Positions 25,419 to 33,799 are shown, counted from the stretch's first letter. The stretch is 52,749 nt of DNA from Paenibacillus sp. BSR1-1 (GCF_030403775.1 NZ_JAQMWQ010000035.1:1-52749), one strand, 5' to 3'. Notes: a model not told the origin generated them from the letters alone. Numbers and translations are program-made.

Positions 25419-26726
25419 TTATTTTAGATTATCTGAGAATTTTTGAATATTTTCAGCTGTCTTTTCAGGAGAGTCTCCTGCAAACATTCCTTGGATTTCG
25501 TTTCTTAATTTATCTTGGAATTGCGGGCGCGGATCGTACGCCGTAATTTCCATTAAGAATTCTTTCGAAGAATCAAGTGCTTTCGTATATTCCTGTGTAA
25601 CCGGATCTACTTTTAATGAACCCATATCCATTTTGACCGGATAAACACCGCCGCCTGATTTTTCAAAGTAGTATTTAAATGTATCAACTGATGTTAAGTA
25701 TTTTAGTAATTTAATAGCAGCATCCTTCTTTTTGCCTTTGACTTCTTTGAATACAGAGTATCCGCCTGCGCCTCCATGCCATGTATTTAGGTGTTCTGGA
25801 GCATCCTTGAATCCTGGGAATGGAATGACGCCAATTTTATCAGCAATATCTGATTCAGCAAGAGATGAAATTCCCCAGCTTCCATTAAATAACATAGCGC
25901 TTTTGCCGCTAGTGAACGCAGAAGTAACTTCATTATCATCAGTCGTTACGATGTTATCTCCGAAGACACCAAGATCAGCCCATTGTTTCATAATTTTAAA
26001 GACCTCGAGCATATCTTTGTCAGTGTATTTTGCTTTGCCGCTGACTAGATCTTCGGTTTTTTTCAATCCAAACTTTTTCATTGTGATATTACTGATTAAG
26101 TGACCGCCACGGAAGTTTTCTTTATCACCCATTCGAAGAAGGGTAATGCCTTCCTTCGAGAATTTCTTTTGCAATTCCGGAATATCTTCAATATACTTTG
26201 GAGGTTCTGCCCCAATCTTCTCAAACAGCTCTTTATTGTAAAATAATGCAATACTATAAAACTCCGAAGGAACTCCATAAATTCCTGGCAGATCATCATA
26301 TTTCCAAGTATCGAATAATGGTAGAAACGCTTCCGACCATTGTTTATCTTCATCTAGGACTGGAGTTAAATCCATGGCAATGTTCTTTGCATATTCTTTA
26401 AATGCTTGTCCGCCATAGTTCACCCATATTTCCGGGACATTCCCAGTGGCAACGGATGTTTTAAACTTATTATTGAATGCAGACTCATCGTTAAGGGATT
26501 CATCAATAACCTTAATATCAGGATTTTCCTTCATGAATTTAGCTAACAGCTCATTAAATGCTTTTGATTCAGGATCATCCCCGCCCATGCGTGAAAGAAT
26601 ACGGATAGTGGTTTTACCTGAATCCTTTTCTTCTTTTGAAGAAGTCTTGTCACTTGAACTGCACCCTGCTAAAACAATGGACAATAGGAGTGCGGCAGCC
26701 ATGAAAATTGTAAACGTTTTCCTCAA
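25419..26726 (-). CDS. Carbohydrate ABC importer substrate-binding lipoprotein
   Basis: This 435-residue family 1 binding protein has a lipoprotein signal with lipobox LAGC at about residue 22, then a Ser/Lys-rich linker. Landmarks include YGVPSEFYSIALFYNKELFEK and AFTSGKSAMLFNGSW. It should capture fucosides for the two permeases. The start is TTG at 26726, with GGGGG eight bases upstream. A near-perfect cre site lies over codons 2-7. It is the first gene of the operon and is divergent from the YesM/YesN-type regulators. Confidence 0.92.
   Translation of the reverse strand: MRKTFTIFMAAALLLSIVLAGCSSSDKTSSKEEKDSGKTTIRILSRMGGDDPESKAFNELLAKFMKENPDIKVIDESLNDESAFNNKFKTSVATGNVPEIWVNYGGQAFKEYAKNIAMDLTPVLDEDKQWSEAFLPLFDTWKYDDLPGIYGVPSEFYSIALFYNKELFEKIGAEPPKYIEDIPELQKKFSKEGITLLRMGDKENFRGGHLISNITMKKFGLKKTEDLVSGKAKYTDKDMLEVFKIMKQWADLGVFGDNIVTTDDNEVTSAFTSGKSAMLFNGSWGISSLAESDIADKIGVIPFPGFKDAPEHLNTWHGGAGGYSVFKEVKGKKKDAAIKLLKYLTSVDTFKYYFEKSGGGVYPVKMDMGSLKVDPVTQEYTKALDSSKEFLMEITAYDPRPQFQDKLRNEIQGMFAGDSPEKTAENIQKFSDNLK
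26708..26723. promoter_or_regulatory. cre site (CcpA) at the start of the fucose operon
   Basis: The sequence TTGTAAACGTTTTCCT matches WTGNNARCGNWWWCAW except for one base; the complement also matches with one mismatch. It covers the first codons of the binding-protein gene, a position where CcpA blocks transcription in Bacillus. Glucose repression of the operon is therefore expected. Confidence 0.65.
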
Positions 26727-26930
26727 TTCTTATACCCCCTTTTGAAATATAACTTGAGTATAGTTGGAATCAATCCAATGGAACATGGAGAAATTTTACG
26801 TCATGTTCAAATTTTTTTCTATTCTGAATATTAGTATTTCTATTTTTTGCTCGATAGAGTATATTTTGCTTATCCAGTATGATACAAAAATAATAATAGT
26901 TTTTATTCTATAAAAATTCAGGTGATAACG

Positions 26931-28730
26931 ATGAAGGCATGCAGGAACATCATTTCATATGTAAAGAAACGTAAACCTATTCCCTTTTCCATAAATGCTA
27001 AAATAACCTTTTTCCTGCTTTGCTTAATAATTGGTTTTTTATCACTTTTCATGATTATTGCCTATCAAATCTCCTCTAAAATTCTAGTTCAAGAAACAAT
27101 CGATAGCACAAATCAAAATTTTAGCCAAATATCAAATAAATTAGAGTTAATTTTTAACGAAACAGAAGAATTGTCGGAATTAGTCGTGACAAACTCTATT
27201 ATTCAACAATATACCTCCGTGCCTGTTCCCAGACATTCACTGGAGGAACACCGAAATTATCAGGAAGTTAAAAATGTCTTAAGTGAAATTAAGGGAACTA
27301 AAGATTATATTGATTCCATTATGATTTTTGCAAACAATGGCCTGGTGTATGACTCGGGAGAGATTTCTGTTCTGAGTAAACAATCCCCCATTACGCTAAA
27401 GCAAAACTCTGTAAGAGCTACGGCATGGAAAGGTGTCTATCAAAGTAACTATACTTTATATCGTAAACAATTAAACATCGTTTCCTTTTTCCAGCGCTTT
27501 AATTCTGAAAGGACAGCACTACCTTTAGGGACTATTCAAATAAATCTAAGGGAAAGCTGGATTCGAAAGCAATATAACTCTATTGATTTTGGTCAGAACG
27601 GAAATATTTTTATCGTCAATCATGACGGAAAGATTGTTTCCCATCATAACCCTTCAAACCTTTACCAATCCATAAAAAACGAACCCTATTTTTCATTTAT
27701 TAAACAAAGGAAAAACGGACAAAGAGTTATTCTTGATGACAGAGAGTATCTAGTAGTATCCCAAGAACTGCCTAAATTAAACTGGGCCCTTGTCGCTCTG
27801 GTTCCTATAGAAAATATTTTAGCCGTAAACAAGCCCCTCATGAAGTCGTTCCTTCTTATTGGGTTCATCATGATGGCGAGTGTCGTTTTAATCACTCTAT
27901 TAATATCTAATCTTGTATCCAAGCCTTTAAAAAAAATCAATCATGTTGTGAAAGAGGTACAAAATGGGAATTTAGATGTTTCTCTTGATATCAATAGTAG
28001 AGATGAAATAGGGGTGCTGGCCAAAGAATTCAATAAAATGGTGAGAAGAACAAAAAGGCTGATGGAAAAAGTGGTAAAGGAACAAGAAAAGAAACGAAAA
28101 TACGCACTTATTAGTGTACAATCCCAACTAAATCCCCACTTTTTATACAATACACTGGAAAATATTTGCGGACTTGCAGAAATGGAACAGAAAAAAGAAG
28201 TAATTGAATTAACCCATAAGTTAGCTGACTTTTATCGAGGCGTTATTAGCAAAGGAAATCAGATTATCTCCATGGAAGAAGAAATGCTTATTTCTAAACG
28301 CTATTTAGAAATCCTTAGCATTAGATATAAAGAAAGACTTGCTTATAAATTTATTTTCAACCCTGAAATCTTTAATTATCAAATTGTTAAACTTTCCCTT
28401 CAACCCATAATTGAAAATGCTATCCGTCATAATTTAAAAGATGAAGAAGATCACATTTACATCGAAATTATCGGTGAAAAACACGGAGATAAGATTCATA
28501 TCTTTGTCAATGACCACGGTGAAGGCACGTTTTATAAGTCAATTGAATCATTGTTAAAAGAAAAAGAAGAAAAAGGGACTATCGGTTTTGGGCTATATAG
28601 CTCGAACGAACGAATCAAACAATACTTTGGTGAACAGTTCGGCATCAAGATTCATAACAATCCTGGAAAAGGTACATCTGTTGAAATTATCATTCCTGCT
28701 ATTCGACAAGGAGAGATTGCATATGTATAA
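26931..28730 (+). CDS. YesM-type sensor histidine kinase
   Basis: This 599-residue membrane kinase has two helices (about residues 25-45 and 300-325) flanking an extracellular sensor domain, a HAMP segment, the His_kinase motif QLNPHFLYNTLEN with His403, and an HATPase domain (IENAIRHNL, GFGLYSSNERI). Start chosen: ATG at 26931 after AGGTGA; a GTG three codons earlier is less likely. It overlaps the response-regulator gene by eight bases and is divergent from the fucoside importer, so it probably senses an extracellular fucoside directly or through the binding protein. Confidence 0.9.
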   Translation: MKACRNIISYVKKRKPIPFSINAKITFFLLCLIIGFLSLFMIIAYQISSKILVQETIDSTNQNFSQISNKLELIFNETEELSELVVTNSIIQQYTSVPVPRHSLEEHRNYQEVKNVLSEIKGTKDYIDSIMIFANNGLVYDSGEISVLSKQSPITLKQNSVRATAWKGVYQSNYTLYRKQLNIVSFFQRFNSERTALPLGTIQINLRESWIRKQYNSIDFGQNGNIFIVNHDGKIVSHHNPSNLYQSIKNEPYFSFIKQRKNGQRVILDDREYLVVSQELPKLNWALVALVPIENILAVNKPLMKSFLLIGFIMMASVVLITLLISNLVSKPLKKINHVVKEVQNGNLDVSLDINSRDEIGVLAKEFNKMVRRTKRLMEKVVKEQEKKRKYALISVQSQLNPHFLYNTLENICGLAEMEQKKEVIELTHKLADFYRGVISKGNQIISMEEEMLISKRYLEILSIRYKERLAYKFIFNPEIFNYQIVKLSLQPIIENAIRHNLKDEEDHIYIEIIGEKHGDKIHIFVNDHGEGTFYKSIESLLKEKEEKGTIGFGLYSSNERIKQYFGEQFGIKIHNNPGKGTSVEIIIPAIRQGEIAYV

Positions 28731-30219
28731 AGTTCTTTTAGTTGATGATGAACAATTCATTCGAGAAAGATTAAAGGGCTGCTTAAATTGGGAGGAACTC
28801 GGCTTTTCCATTATAGGTGAGGCCGAAAACGGGGAAAAGGCATTACACTTTATCTGCAACAATCAAGTCGAATTGGCGATTGTTGATATTAATATGCCGC
28901 TAATGAATGGAATAGAGCTCGCCGGCTTGCTTCATAAGGAACAGAAGGAACTGCAGATCGTATTTCTAACAGGATACGATAAATTTGAATATGCGCAAAG
29001 GGCTGTTCAGCTTGGGGTTTTCGATTATTTATTGAAGCCTGTTCGTTCAGAAGACCTGACTGAAATGCTTCACAAATTTAAAGAAAAGAAAGAAAAAGAG
29101 AACTTAACATCTGTCGTTCTCGATCATAAAGAAATGAATTCTTATATTGCTTACCAATTATTAAATGGGCCTGTTACAAATATGTTGAATCAAGCTTATC
29201 AGGAGGTTTTTTCAGATGTTGCTAGAGAACCTTCTTGTTTTCTATTAATTTCGTCTGATGTTGAAGTAGAAGAAAACCTGCAAGGACAAATAGCGAAATT
29301 TGTTTTACAATACTTCCCTAATTCAATTTATCATCTTGGGCTAAATCACCAACTGTTTTCTTCTTTTTTAATAAAGGCTGATGATATCGAAAAAATCAAG
29401 CCATTGCATTTCGCATTGAAAAGCCATTTCCAACGATCGTTCTCGATTGGTATAGGACCAAGAATGGATAGGCTCCAGATGTTTGGCGAGGCTTTTCAAA
29501 AAGCAAAATTTGCATTACACAACCGGCTGACGAAAGGTACCGGAAACATGTATCAATTCCTTCAAGAAAAGGATGATAGCCATAGTGCAATTCTAGAAAA
29601 AATTGAAAAGTTCTCCGTTCTAGTAAAGTCAGGGAATGAAGACCTTTCCCTAAAGGAATTGGAGGAAATTATTCTTTTATGTCAACGGAACAAAATCTCG
29701 TCTGCCAAGTTTTTTGTTTTAACAAGAGAACTAATTACCAGCATTAACAAGGGGGTTCATGATTTTCAGTTAAAAAAGGACTACTTTACAGAATTAAATC
29801 AATTTGAAAGATTTACAGAGCAATTTCGCAACCTCGAGGAAATGAAGGAATTTTTAAGCACTTTATTAATAGAGGCTATCTCCATCTCCCGTCAAACACT
29901 TTTGGAATTAAAATCTCTCTCTCTTCAGGCTATTGCATTTATGGAGAGTCATTATCAAGATGGCGAAGTGGGATTACATTCAATTGCAGAACATTTACAT
30001 ACTAATCCCTCATACTTAAGCAGAATTTTTAAAAAAGAGACAGGAATCACAGTCATAGAATATCTAACGAAAATTAGAATGGAAAATGCTAGAAAGCTGT
30101 TGATGAATGGATGCAAAAATATTCAATTTGTATCCGAAATGACCGGATACAACGATCCGCATTATTTTAGCAGATGTTTTAAAAAATATTTTAAAGTCCC
30201 ACCTTCAAAAATTATCTAA
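28723..30219 (+). CDS. YesN-type response regulator with AraC DNA-binding domain
   Basis: This 498-residue protein has an N-terminal receiver domain (VDDE at 8-11, phosphorylated Asp55 in VDINMP, Lys in LLKPVR), a long middle region, and a C-terminal AraC helix-turn-helix (GLHSIAEHLHTNPSYLSRIFKK and IQFVSEMTGYNDPHYFSRCFKK). I chose the ATG at 28723, preceded by AAGGAGAG; a longer frame extends into the kinase gene. It most likely activates the divergent fucose operon, as YesN-type regulators commonly control neighbouring CUT1 importer operons. Confidence 0.9.
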   Translation: MYKVLLVDDEQFIRERLKGCLNWEELGFSIIGEAENGEKALHFICNNQVELAIVDINMPLMNGIELAGLLHKEQKELQIVFLTGYDKFEYAQRAVQLGVFDYLLKPVRSEDLTEMLHKFKEKKEKENLTSVVLDHKEMNSYIAYQLLNGPVTNMLNQAYQEVFSDVAREPSCFLLISSDVEVEENLQGQIAKFVLQYFPNSIYHLGLNHQLFSSFLIKADDIEKIKPLHFALKSHFQRSFSIGIGPRMDRLQMFGEAFQKAKFALHNRLTKGTGNMYQFLQEKDDSHSAILEKIEKFSVLVKSGNEDLSLKELEEIILLCQRNKISSAKFFVLTRELITSINKGVHDFQLKKDYFTELNQFERFTEQFRNLEEMKEFLSTLLIEAISISRQTLLELKSLSLQAIAFMESHYQDGEVGLHSIAEHLHTNPSYLSRIFKKETGITVIEYLTKIRMENARKLLMNGCKNIQFVSEMTGYNDPHYFSRCFKKYFKVPPSKII

Positions 30220-30256
30220 TTTTAAATAATCAGCGTTAAGACTTTTAATAATGTGT

Positions 30257-30291
30257 GGGGTCAATTTATTAGTAAATTTCCAAAAGACCCC
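30257..30291 (+). terminator. Possible terminator after the two-component genes
   Basis: GGGGTC and GACCCC pair at the ends, with an inner AATTTA/TAAATT stem and a bulge, followed by a T-rich stretch (CTTCCATTCTTTT). The structure is imperfect, so this is a weak call. Confidence 0.35.
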
Positions 30292-30328
30292 TTCCATTCT
30301 TTTGAACTACCTATGGATATGCATTTAT

Positions 30329-30895
30329 TTATTGCATCGGATTGGTAAAATCATTAACTAAAATCTGAACTTCATCATTTTCATGAATTTTTCCGGGCCT
30401 TTCTACTGCACAAACGATTCCCCGCCGCTTATAGCCAGCGCGTACAAATCGGAAGGACAACTTCTCGTGATCTTCGTAATGCTTTTGGATTTCATCTCCA
30501 GGCAAGGTACAAGGCATATTTTCCCCCATACATATTAGCCCTGCACCACTAGGAAATAGGATGCGCGAACCCATCGTGAGTTTCGTTAGATCTGGAAATC
30601 CTTTTATAAAAAGATTAGCCCCCAGCCACTCCGGCAGCACCGATTCTACCTTTAATTCTTCTGCAATCCTGTCTAATTCTTCTTCGGACACAATCGTTAT
30701 TTGACGGCGGTTCAAAATTTCTGTCCCTCTTGGATACATCGGCTGTCTCGAATCCGCCTTGCTCGTTACGCCAAAATGACGATCCCCGCGGATCCCGCCG
30801 AATTCCAGATTTACTTCTTTAATCCTTCTGGTAACAAATGTCTCTGGTTCATCTGCTATTAATATGCCATTTACGGTTGCCCAAACTTTTTCCAA
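30329..30895 (-). CDS. MOSC domain protein
   Basis: This 188-residue protein matches the MOSC (molybdenum cofactor sulfurase C-terminal) domain: GGIRGDRHFG (residues 33-42), PRGTEILNRRQITIVS, and the conserved cysteine Cys162 in RRGIVCAVERPG. Stand-alone MOSC proteins bind the molybdenum cofactor or act in detoxifying N-hydroxylated compounds. The start is TTG at 30895 with AAAGGTGAG upstream. No molybdenum genes are near, and its relation to the ArsR-SDR pair upstream is unclear. Confidence 0.85.
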   Translation of the reverse strand: MEKVWATVNGILIADEPETFVTRRIKEVNLEFGGIRGDRHFGVTSKADSRQPMYPRGTEILNRRQITIVSEEELDRIAEELKVESVLPEWLGANLFIKGFPDLTKLTMGSRILFPSGAGLICMGENMPCTLPGDEIQKHYEDHEKLSFRFVRAGYKRRGIVCAVERPGKIHENDEVQILVNDFTNPMQ

Positions 30896-30945
30896 AGGTA
30901 AATCTCACCTTTCCGTTTATCTATTAGGTTGAATACCGGAGGGAA

Positions 30946-31251
30946 CTAAAGAATACACTCGCTCTCAACGATTTCAATTAACTGCTTCAATTGTTTAACA
31001 CTTTGGTCTAATGAAAGTGAATAATAGCGCTGAGTCCCTTTCTGTTCCAGTTTAACAAGGTGATTGTCGCGCATGATTTTTAAATGATGGGAAATGGCCG
31101 GGCGTGAAAGGTTCGATTGCTCAGCAATTTCGTTTACACTTAACGGCTCCTGTTCTGCCAGCATTAGGATAATGTCCTGTCTTGCCGGATCGCTTAAGGC
31201 GTTAAATAATGGGATACATGACCTGAAAACATCAATAGCTTGCTGTGCCAT
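30946..31251 (-). CDS. ArsR-type winged-helix repressor
   Basis: This 101-residue protein has the ArsR fold: LFNALSDPARQDIILMLAE, SVNEIAEQSNLSRPAISHHLKIM as the recognition helix region, and a wing (KLEQKGTQRYYSL). No metal-binding cysteine pair typical of ArsR/SmtB is present, so it may sense something other than a metal. I prefer the ATG at 31251, with GGAGG upstream; a TTG six codons earlier overlaps that site. It follows the SDR gene by 24 bases, and a palindrome at their shared promoter suggests autoregulation. Confidence 0.85.
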   Translation of the reverse strand: MAQQAIDVFRSCIPLFNALSDPARQDIILMLAEQEPLSVNEIAEQSNLSRPAISHHLKIMRDNHLVKLEQKGTQRYYSLSLDQSVKQLKQLIEIVESECIL

Positions 31252-31275
31252 ATTAAGAAATTCCTCCAACTATCA

Positions 31276-32040
31276 TTACTTTTCCTCTGCAACATACTTG
31301 GCAACCTTAGCAGCTAGACTTCTTGGCATAAATTTAGCTCCAACTGCACCTGCCTTATTGAATCCCCCCGTAACCACCACGCGCTTCCCGCTCATCAATG
31401 CTTTATATCCGCTCTTTGCCACCTGATCAGATGCCATCGCGCGACTGAACATTTTGGTGCCCTCAACATTGGCCACCGCTCCAAAGTTGGTTTTCGTTGG
31501 TCCAGGGCAGAGGGTTGTCACAGTAACCGAACTGCCAGATAGCTCTTCCACCAGTGCTTCAGAAAATGAAAGCACATAAGCTTTGGTTGCATAGTACACG
31601 GCCATTTGCGGTCCTGGCTGAAATGCCGCAGTACTTGCTACATTCAAGATTCTGCCAACATTCCTTTGTTTCATTTTTTGTAGACAGTAATAGGTTAATT
31701 CCGTTAGTGCAGTTATATTTAATTGAATCATATTTATCTGTTTTTGAATATCCAGTTCAGCAAATGTACCCAATAACCCGAAACCAGCATTATTAACAAG
31801 AACATCAATGACAATCCCACGATCCTCGATTTCTCTAAATACTTCTTTTGCAGCCCCAATGACACTCAAGTCCTTCGGAATAACGGTTACTTCTACTTGG
31901 GAATAGGATTGTTTGATTTCCTTTAGTTTCGCTTCGTCTCTAGCCACTAGAACTAAATTGTATCCATCGTTGGCAAACAGTTTAACAAATTCATATCCTA
32001 AGCCGCTTGTTGCTCCTGTAATTAATGCCGTCTTCTTCAT
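31276..32040 (-). CDS. SDR oxidoreductase (YqjQ/DltE-like)
   Basis: This 254-residue short-chain dehydrogenase has TGATSGLGYEFVK, NNAGFG, Ser in NVASTAAF, and the YYATKAYV Tyr/Lys pair. VARDE after the second strand, with an arginine, suggests NADP. It is co-transcribed with an ArsR regulator, an arrangement seen for stress- or xenobiotic-responsive reductases. Substrate unknown. Confidence 0.85.
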   Translation of the reverse strand: MKKTALITGATSGLGYEFVKLFANDGYNLVLVARDEAKLKEIKQSYSQVEVTVIPKDLSVIGAAKEVFREIEDRGIVIDVLVNNAGFGLLGTFAELDIQKQINMIQLNITALTELTYYCLQKMKQRNVGRILNVASTAAFQPGPQMAVYYATKAYVLSFSEALVEELSGSSVTVTTLCPGPTKTNFGAVANVEGTKMFSRAMASDQVAKSGYKALMSGKRVVVTGGFNKAGAVGAKFMPRSLAAKVAKYVAEEK

Positions 32041-32072
32041 TGTATATAGTCCTCCAATAGTTTTAAATGTTT

Positions 32073-32123
32073 ATATGTTTAAGTGTTTAAACATATGGTA
32101 ATTTAAATTACAAAATTCGTCAA
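32073..32123 (-). promoter_or_regulatory. Promoter and palindromic operator of the SDR-arsR operon
   Basis: On the minus strand TTGACG (32123-32118) and TACCAT (32100-32095) are spaced by 17 bases. The palindrome ATATGTTTAA-N4-TTAAACATAT (32073-32096) overlaps the -10 box and the expected start site. Its size and A/T-rich symmetry fit an ArsR-family operator, so the ArsR protein probably represses its own operon. Confidence 0.55.
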
Positions 32124-32159
32124 CTATCTTTATCAATTGGTATCGTTGACACACAAATA

Positions 32160-32182
32160 GGTGCCCTAATTATTTGGGCACC
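32160..32182. repeat. Short inverted repeat
   Basis: GGTGCCC and GGGCACC form a 7-bp stem around nine bases. No T-run follows on either strand. It lies between the SDR promoter and the 52-bp repeats and may be a weak transcription barrier. Confidence 0.4.
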
Positions 32183-32201
32183 CAATCGAATATATTGATA
32201 T

Positions 32202-32401
32202 ATGAGGACAGTTTTTGGTTTTCCTGCCTAGGTTTTGTCCTCATGAAAGCTCTATGAGGACAGCTTTCGGTTTTCTAGTCTAGGCTTTGTCCTCATGAAC
32301 ACTCTATGAGGACGGTTTTCGGTTTGCCTTCCTAGGTTTTGTCCTCATGAACGCTCTATGAGGACAGTTTTGTGTTTTCCAAACTATTTTTTGTCCTCAT
32401 G
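32202..32401. repeat. 52-bp tandem repeat, 3.8 copies, with hairpin-forming arms
   Basis: Copies begin at 32202, 32254, 32306 and 32358, with exact 52-base spacing; the last is cut after 43 bases. Every copy starts with ATGAGGAC and contains TTTGTCCTCATGAA or its start, so each unit can fold on itself (ATGAGGACA with TGTCCTCAT). The 3' arm of one unit can also pair with the 5' arm of the next over a nine-base spacer. Arms are conserved while the centres vary; the one arm change (A to G in copy 3) keeps a G-U pair. The block lies between the kynureninase stop and the SDR promoter. The unit is not a multiple of three and is non-coding. Confidence 0.9.
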
Positions 32402-32411
32402 TTTACTTAAG

Positions 32412-33698
32412 TTAAGCTACTACTTCACGTTCATTTTTAAATTTTTCATATTGCTTTTCAGTCATGATTTTTTTAAGAATCTGAACGACTTTCCAAACTT
32501 CCTCATAGGAAGTATAAAGTGCGACAGGTGCAAGGCGAATAATGTTTGGCGCCCGGAAATCAGGGATGATTCCATTTTCCTTTAAGGACTTACAAATTCT
32601 TGCTGCTTCATTATGCTCTAGGCTTACATGCCCGCCGCGGCGCGCGTCTTCTCTTGGCGAACCAACGAAAAATCCCATTTCAGCCAGCTCAGTGTCAATT
32701 AAATCTACTAAATACTGGTTAATTTTAAGAGACTTCTCGCGAATATTTTCAATACCGGCTTCTGTAAAAATTTCTAAAGAACCAATCAAAGGAGCGATGC
32801 TAAGGACATGAGGCGTTCCAATTTGGAAGGCTCCTGCTGAATGTGCAGGTGTTAAGGTATGCTCCATGTCGAATTGTTTCTCTTTATTCGAACTAAACCA
32901 GCCAGCGAGACCAGGCATCTTACCAAAATGTTTGCGATTAACATATAAACCGCCAACACTGCCAGGTCCGCCGTTTAAATGTTTATAGTTACACCAAAAG
33001 GCAAAGTCCACATCCCATTCGCTGAAATAATGAGGAATGGCCCCAGCCGAGTGGCAGGCATCAAATCCGATTAAAATACCTTTCTTATGAGCTTCTTCTG
33101 TTAAGCGTTTGATATCCAATATCTGACCGCTGCGGTAAAGGACGGTTGGCAGGACTATTAAAGCAACATCATCGGTCATTGCTTCGATAATATCATCCTC
33201 TTCTAAAAAGCGGCCGTCACGGCTTTTTACGCGGATGAGATGTGTATCTGGATCAAATCCATGGGTACGCAGCTGACTTTGCAGGGCATAAATGTCAGAT
33301 GGGAAAGTTAGTTCATCTGCCAGTATTTTCGTACGGTTTCCGTCCGGCTGATAAAACGTTGACACTAGCTGGTGCAGATTGACGGTTGTGGAACCCGTTA
33401 CAATGACTTCCTCAGCGGAAGCTCCTACTAACGGTGCAAGCTTCTTGCCCAATTCCTCCGGCATAAAGAACCATGGATGGTTCCCCTGTGTCCAGCCGTC
33501 GATTCCATAATGTTTCCAATCGTTTAACGATTCTAAGAGAGCCTTTTCTGCTCGTTTCGAAAGAAGCCCTAACGAATTTCCATCCATATAAATGGAACCT
33601 GGCTTTAAATAGAACTCTTCTCGAAACCGTGCAAGTGTATCCTCATTATCTAATTGTTTAGCAAACTCTAAAGTTGGCAAAAAATTCGATGCCATCAT
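32412..33698 (-). CDS. kynU: Kynureninase
   Basis: This 428-residue PLP enzyme matches kynureninase along its whole length: FYLKPGSIYMDGNSLGLLSK, GWTQGNHPWF, VTGSTTVNLHQL, GFDACHSAGAIPHYF and FWCNYKHLNGGPGS, with the PLP lysine at Lys239. It splits kynurenine to anthranilate and alanine (3-hydroxykynurenine to 3-hydroxyanthranilate). The other tryptophan-degradation genes (kynA, kynB) are not nearby. The start is one of two adjacent ATGs at 33698/33695, after GGGTGG. Its promoter has a perfect cre match, so it is probably repressed by CcpA, consistent with a catabolic role. Confidence 0.93.
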   Translation of the reverse strand: MMASNFLPTLEFAKQLDNEDTLARFREEFYLKPGSIYMDGNSLGLLSKRAEKALLESLNDWKHYGIDGWTQGNHPWFFMPEELGKKLAPLVGASAEEVIVTGSTTVNLHQLVSTFYQPDGNRTKILADELTFPSDIYALQSQLRTHGFDPDTHLIRVKSRDGRFLEEDDIIEAMTDDVALIVLPTVLYRSGQILDIKRLTEEAHKKGILIGFDACHSAGAIPHYFSEWDVDFAFWCNYKHLNGGPGSVGGLYVNRKHFGKMPGLAGWFSSNKEKQFDMEHTLTPAHSAGAFQIGTPHVLSIAPLIGSLEIFTEAGIENIREKSLKINQYLVDLIDTELAEMGFFVGSPREDARRGGHVSLEHNEAARICKSLKENGIIPDFRAPNIIRLAPVALYTSYEEVWKVVQILKKIMTEKQYEKFKNEREVVA

Positions 33699-33716
33699 AA
33701 TCCACCCTTCCCTAAA

Positions 33717-33763
33717 TTGAAATCGTTTACAAAATCATAACAAAGAATATGACATGGTGTCAA
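33717..33763 (-). promoter_or_regulatory. kynU sigma-A promoter with cre site
   Basis: On the minus strand TTGACA (33763-33758) and TATGAT (33739-33734) are spaced by 18 bases. TTGTAAACGATTTCAA (33732-33717) matches the cre consensus WTGNNARCGNWWWCAW at every position and covers the expected transcription start. CcpA bound there would block kynU. Confidence 0.75.
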
Positions 33764-33799
33764 TATTTTAAAAGGAGTCTGCACCATCGCTCTTTACGA

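Noticed and set aside
28588..28722. N-terminal extension of the response regulator
   Set aside because: The extra 45 codons overlap the kinase gene and lack family similarity; ATG at 28723 has a strong ribosome binding site and begins exactly at the receiver domain.
32202..32401. CRISPR array
   Set aside because: The repeats are contiguous 52-base units with variable centres, not short identical repeats with unique spacers, and no cas genes are nearby.
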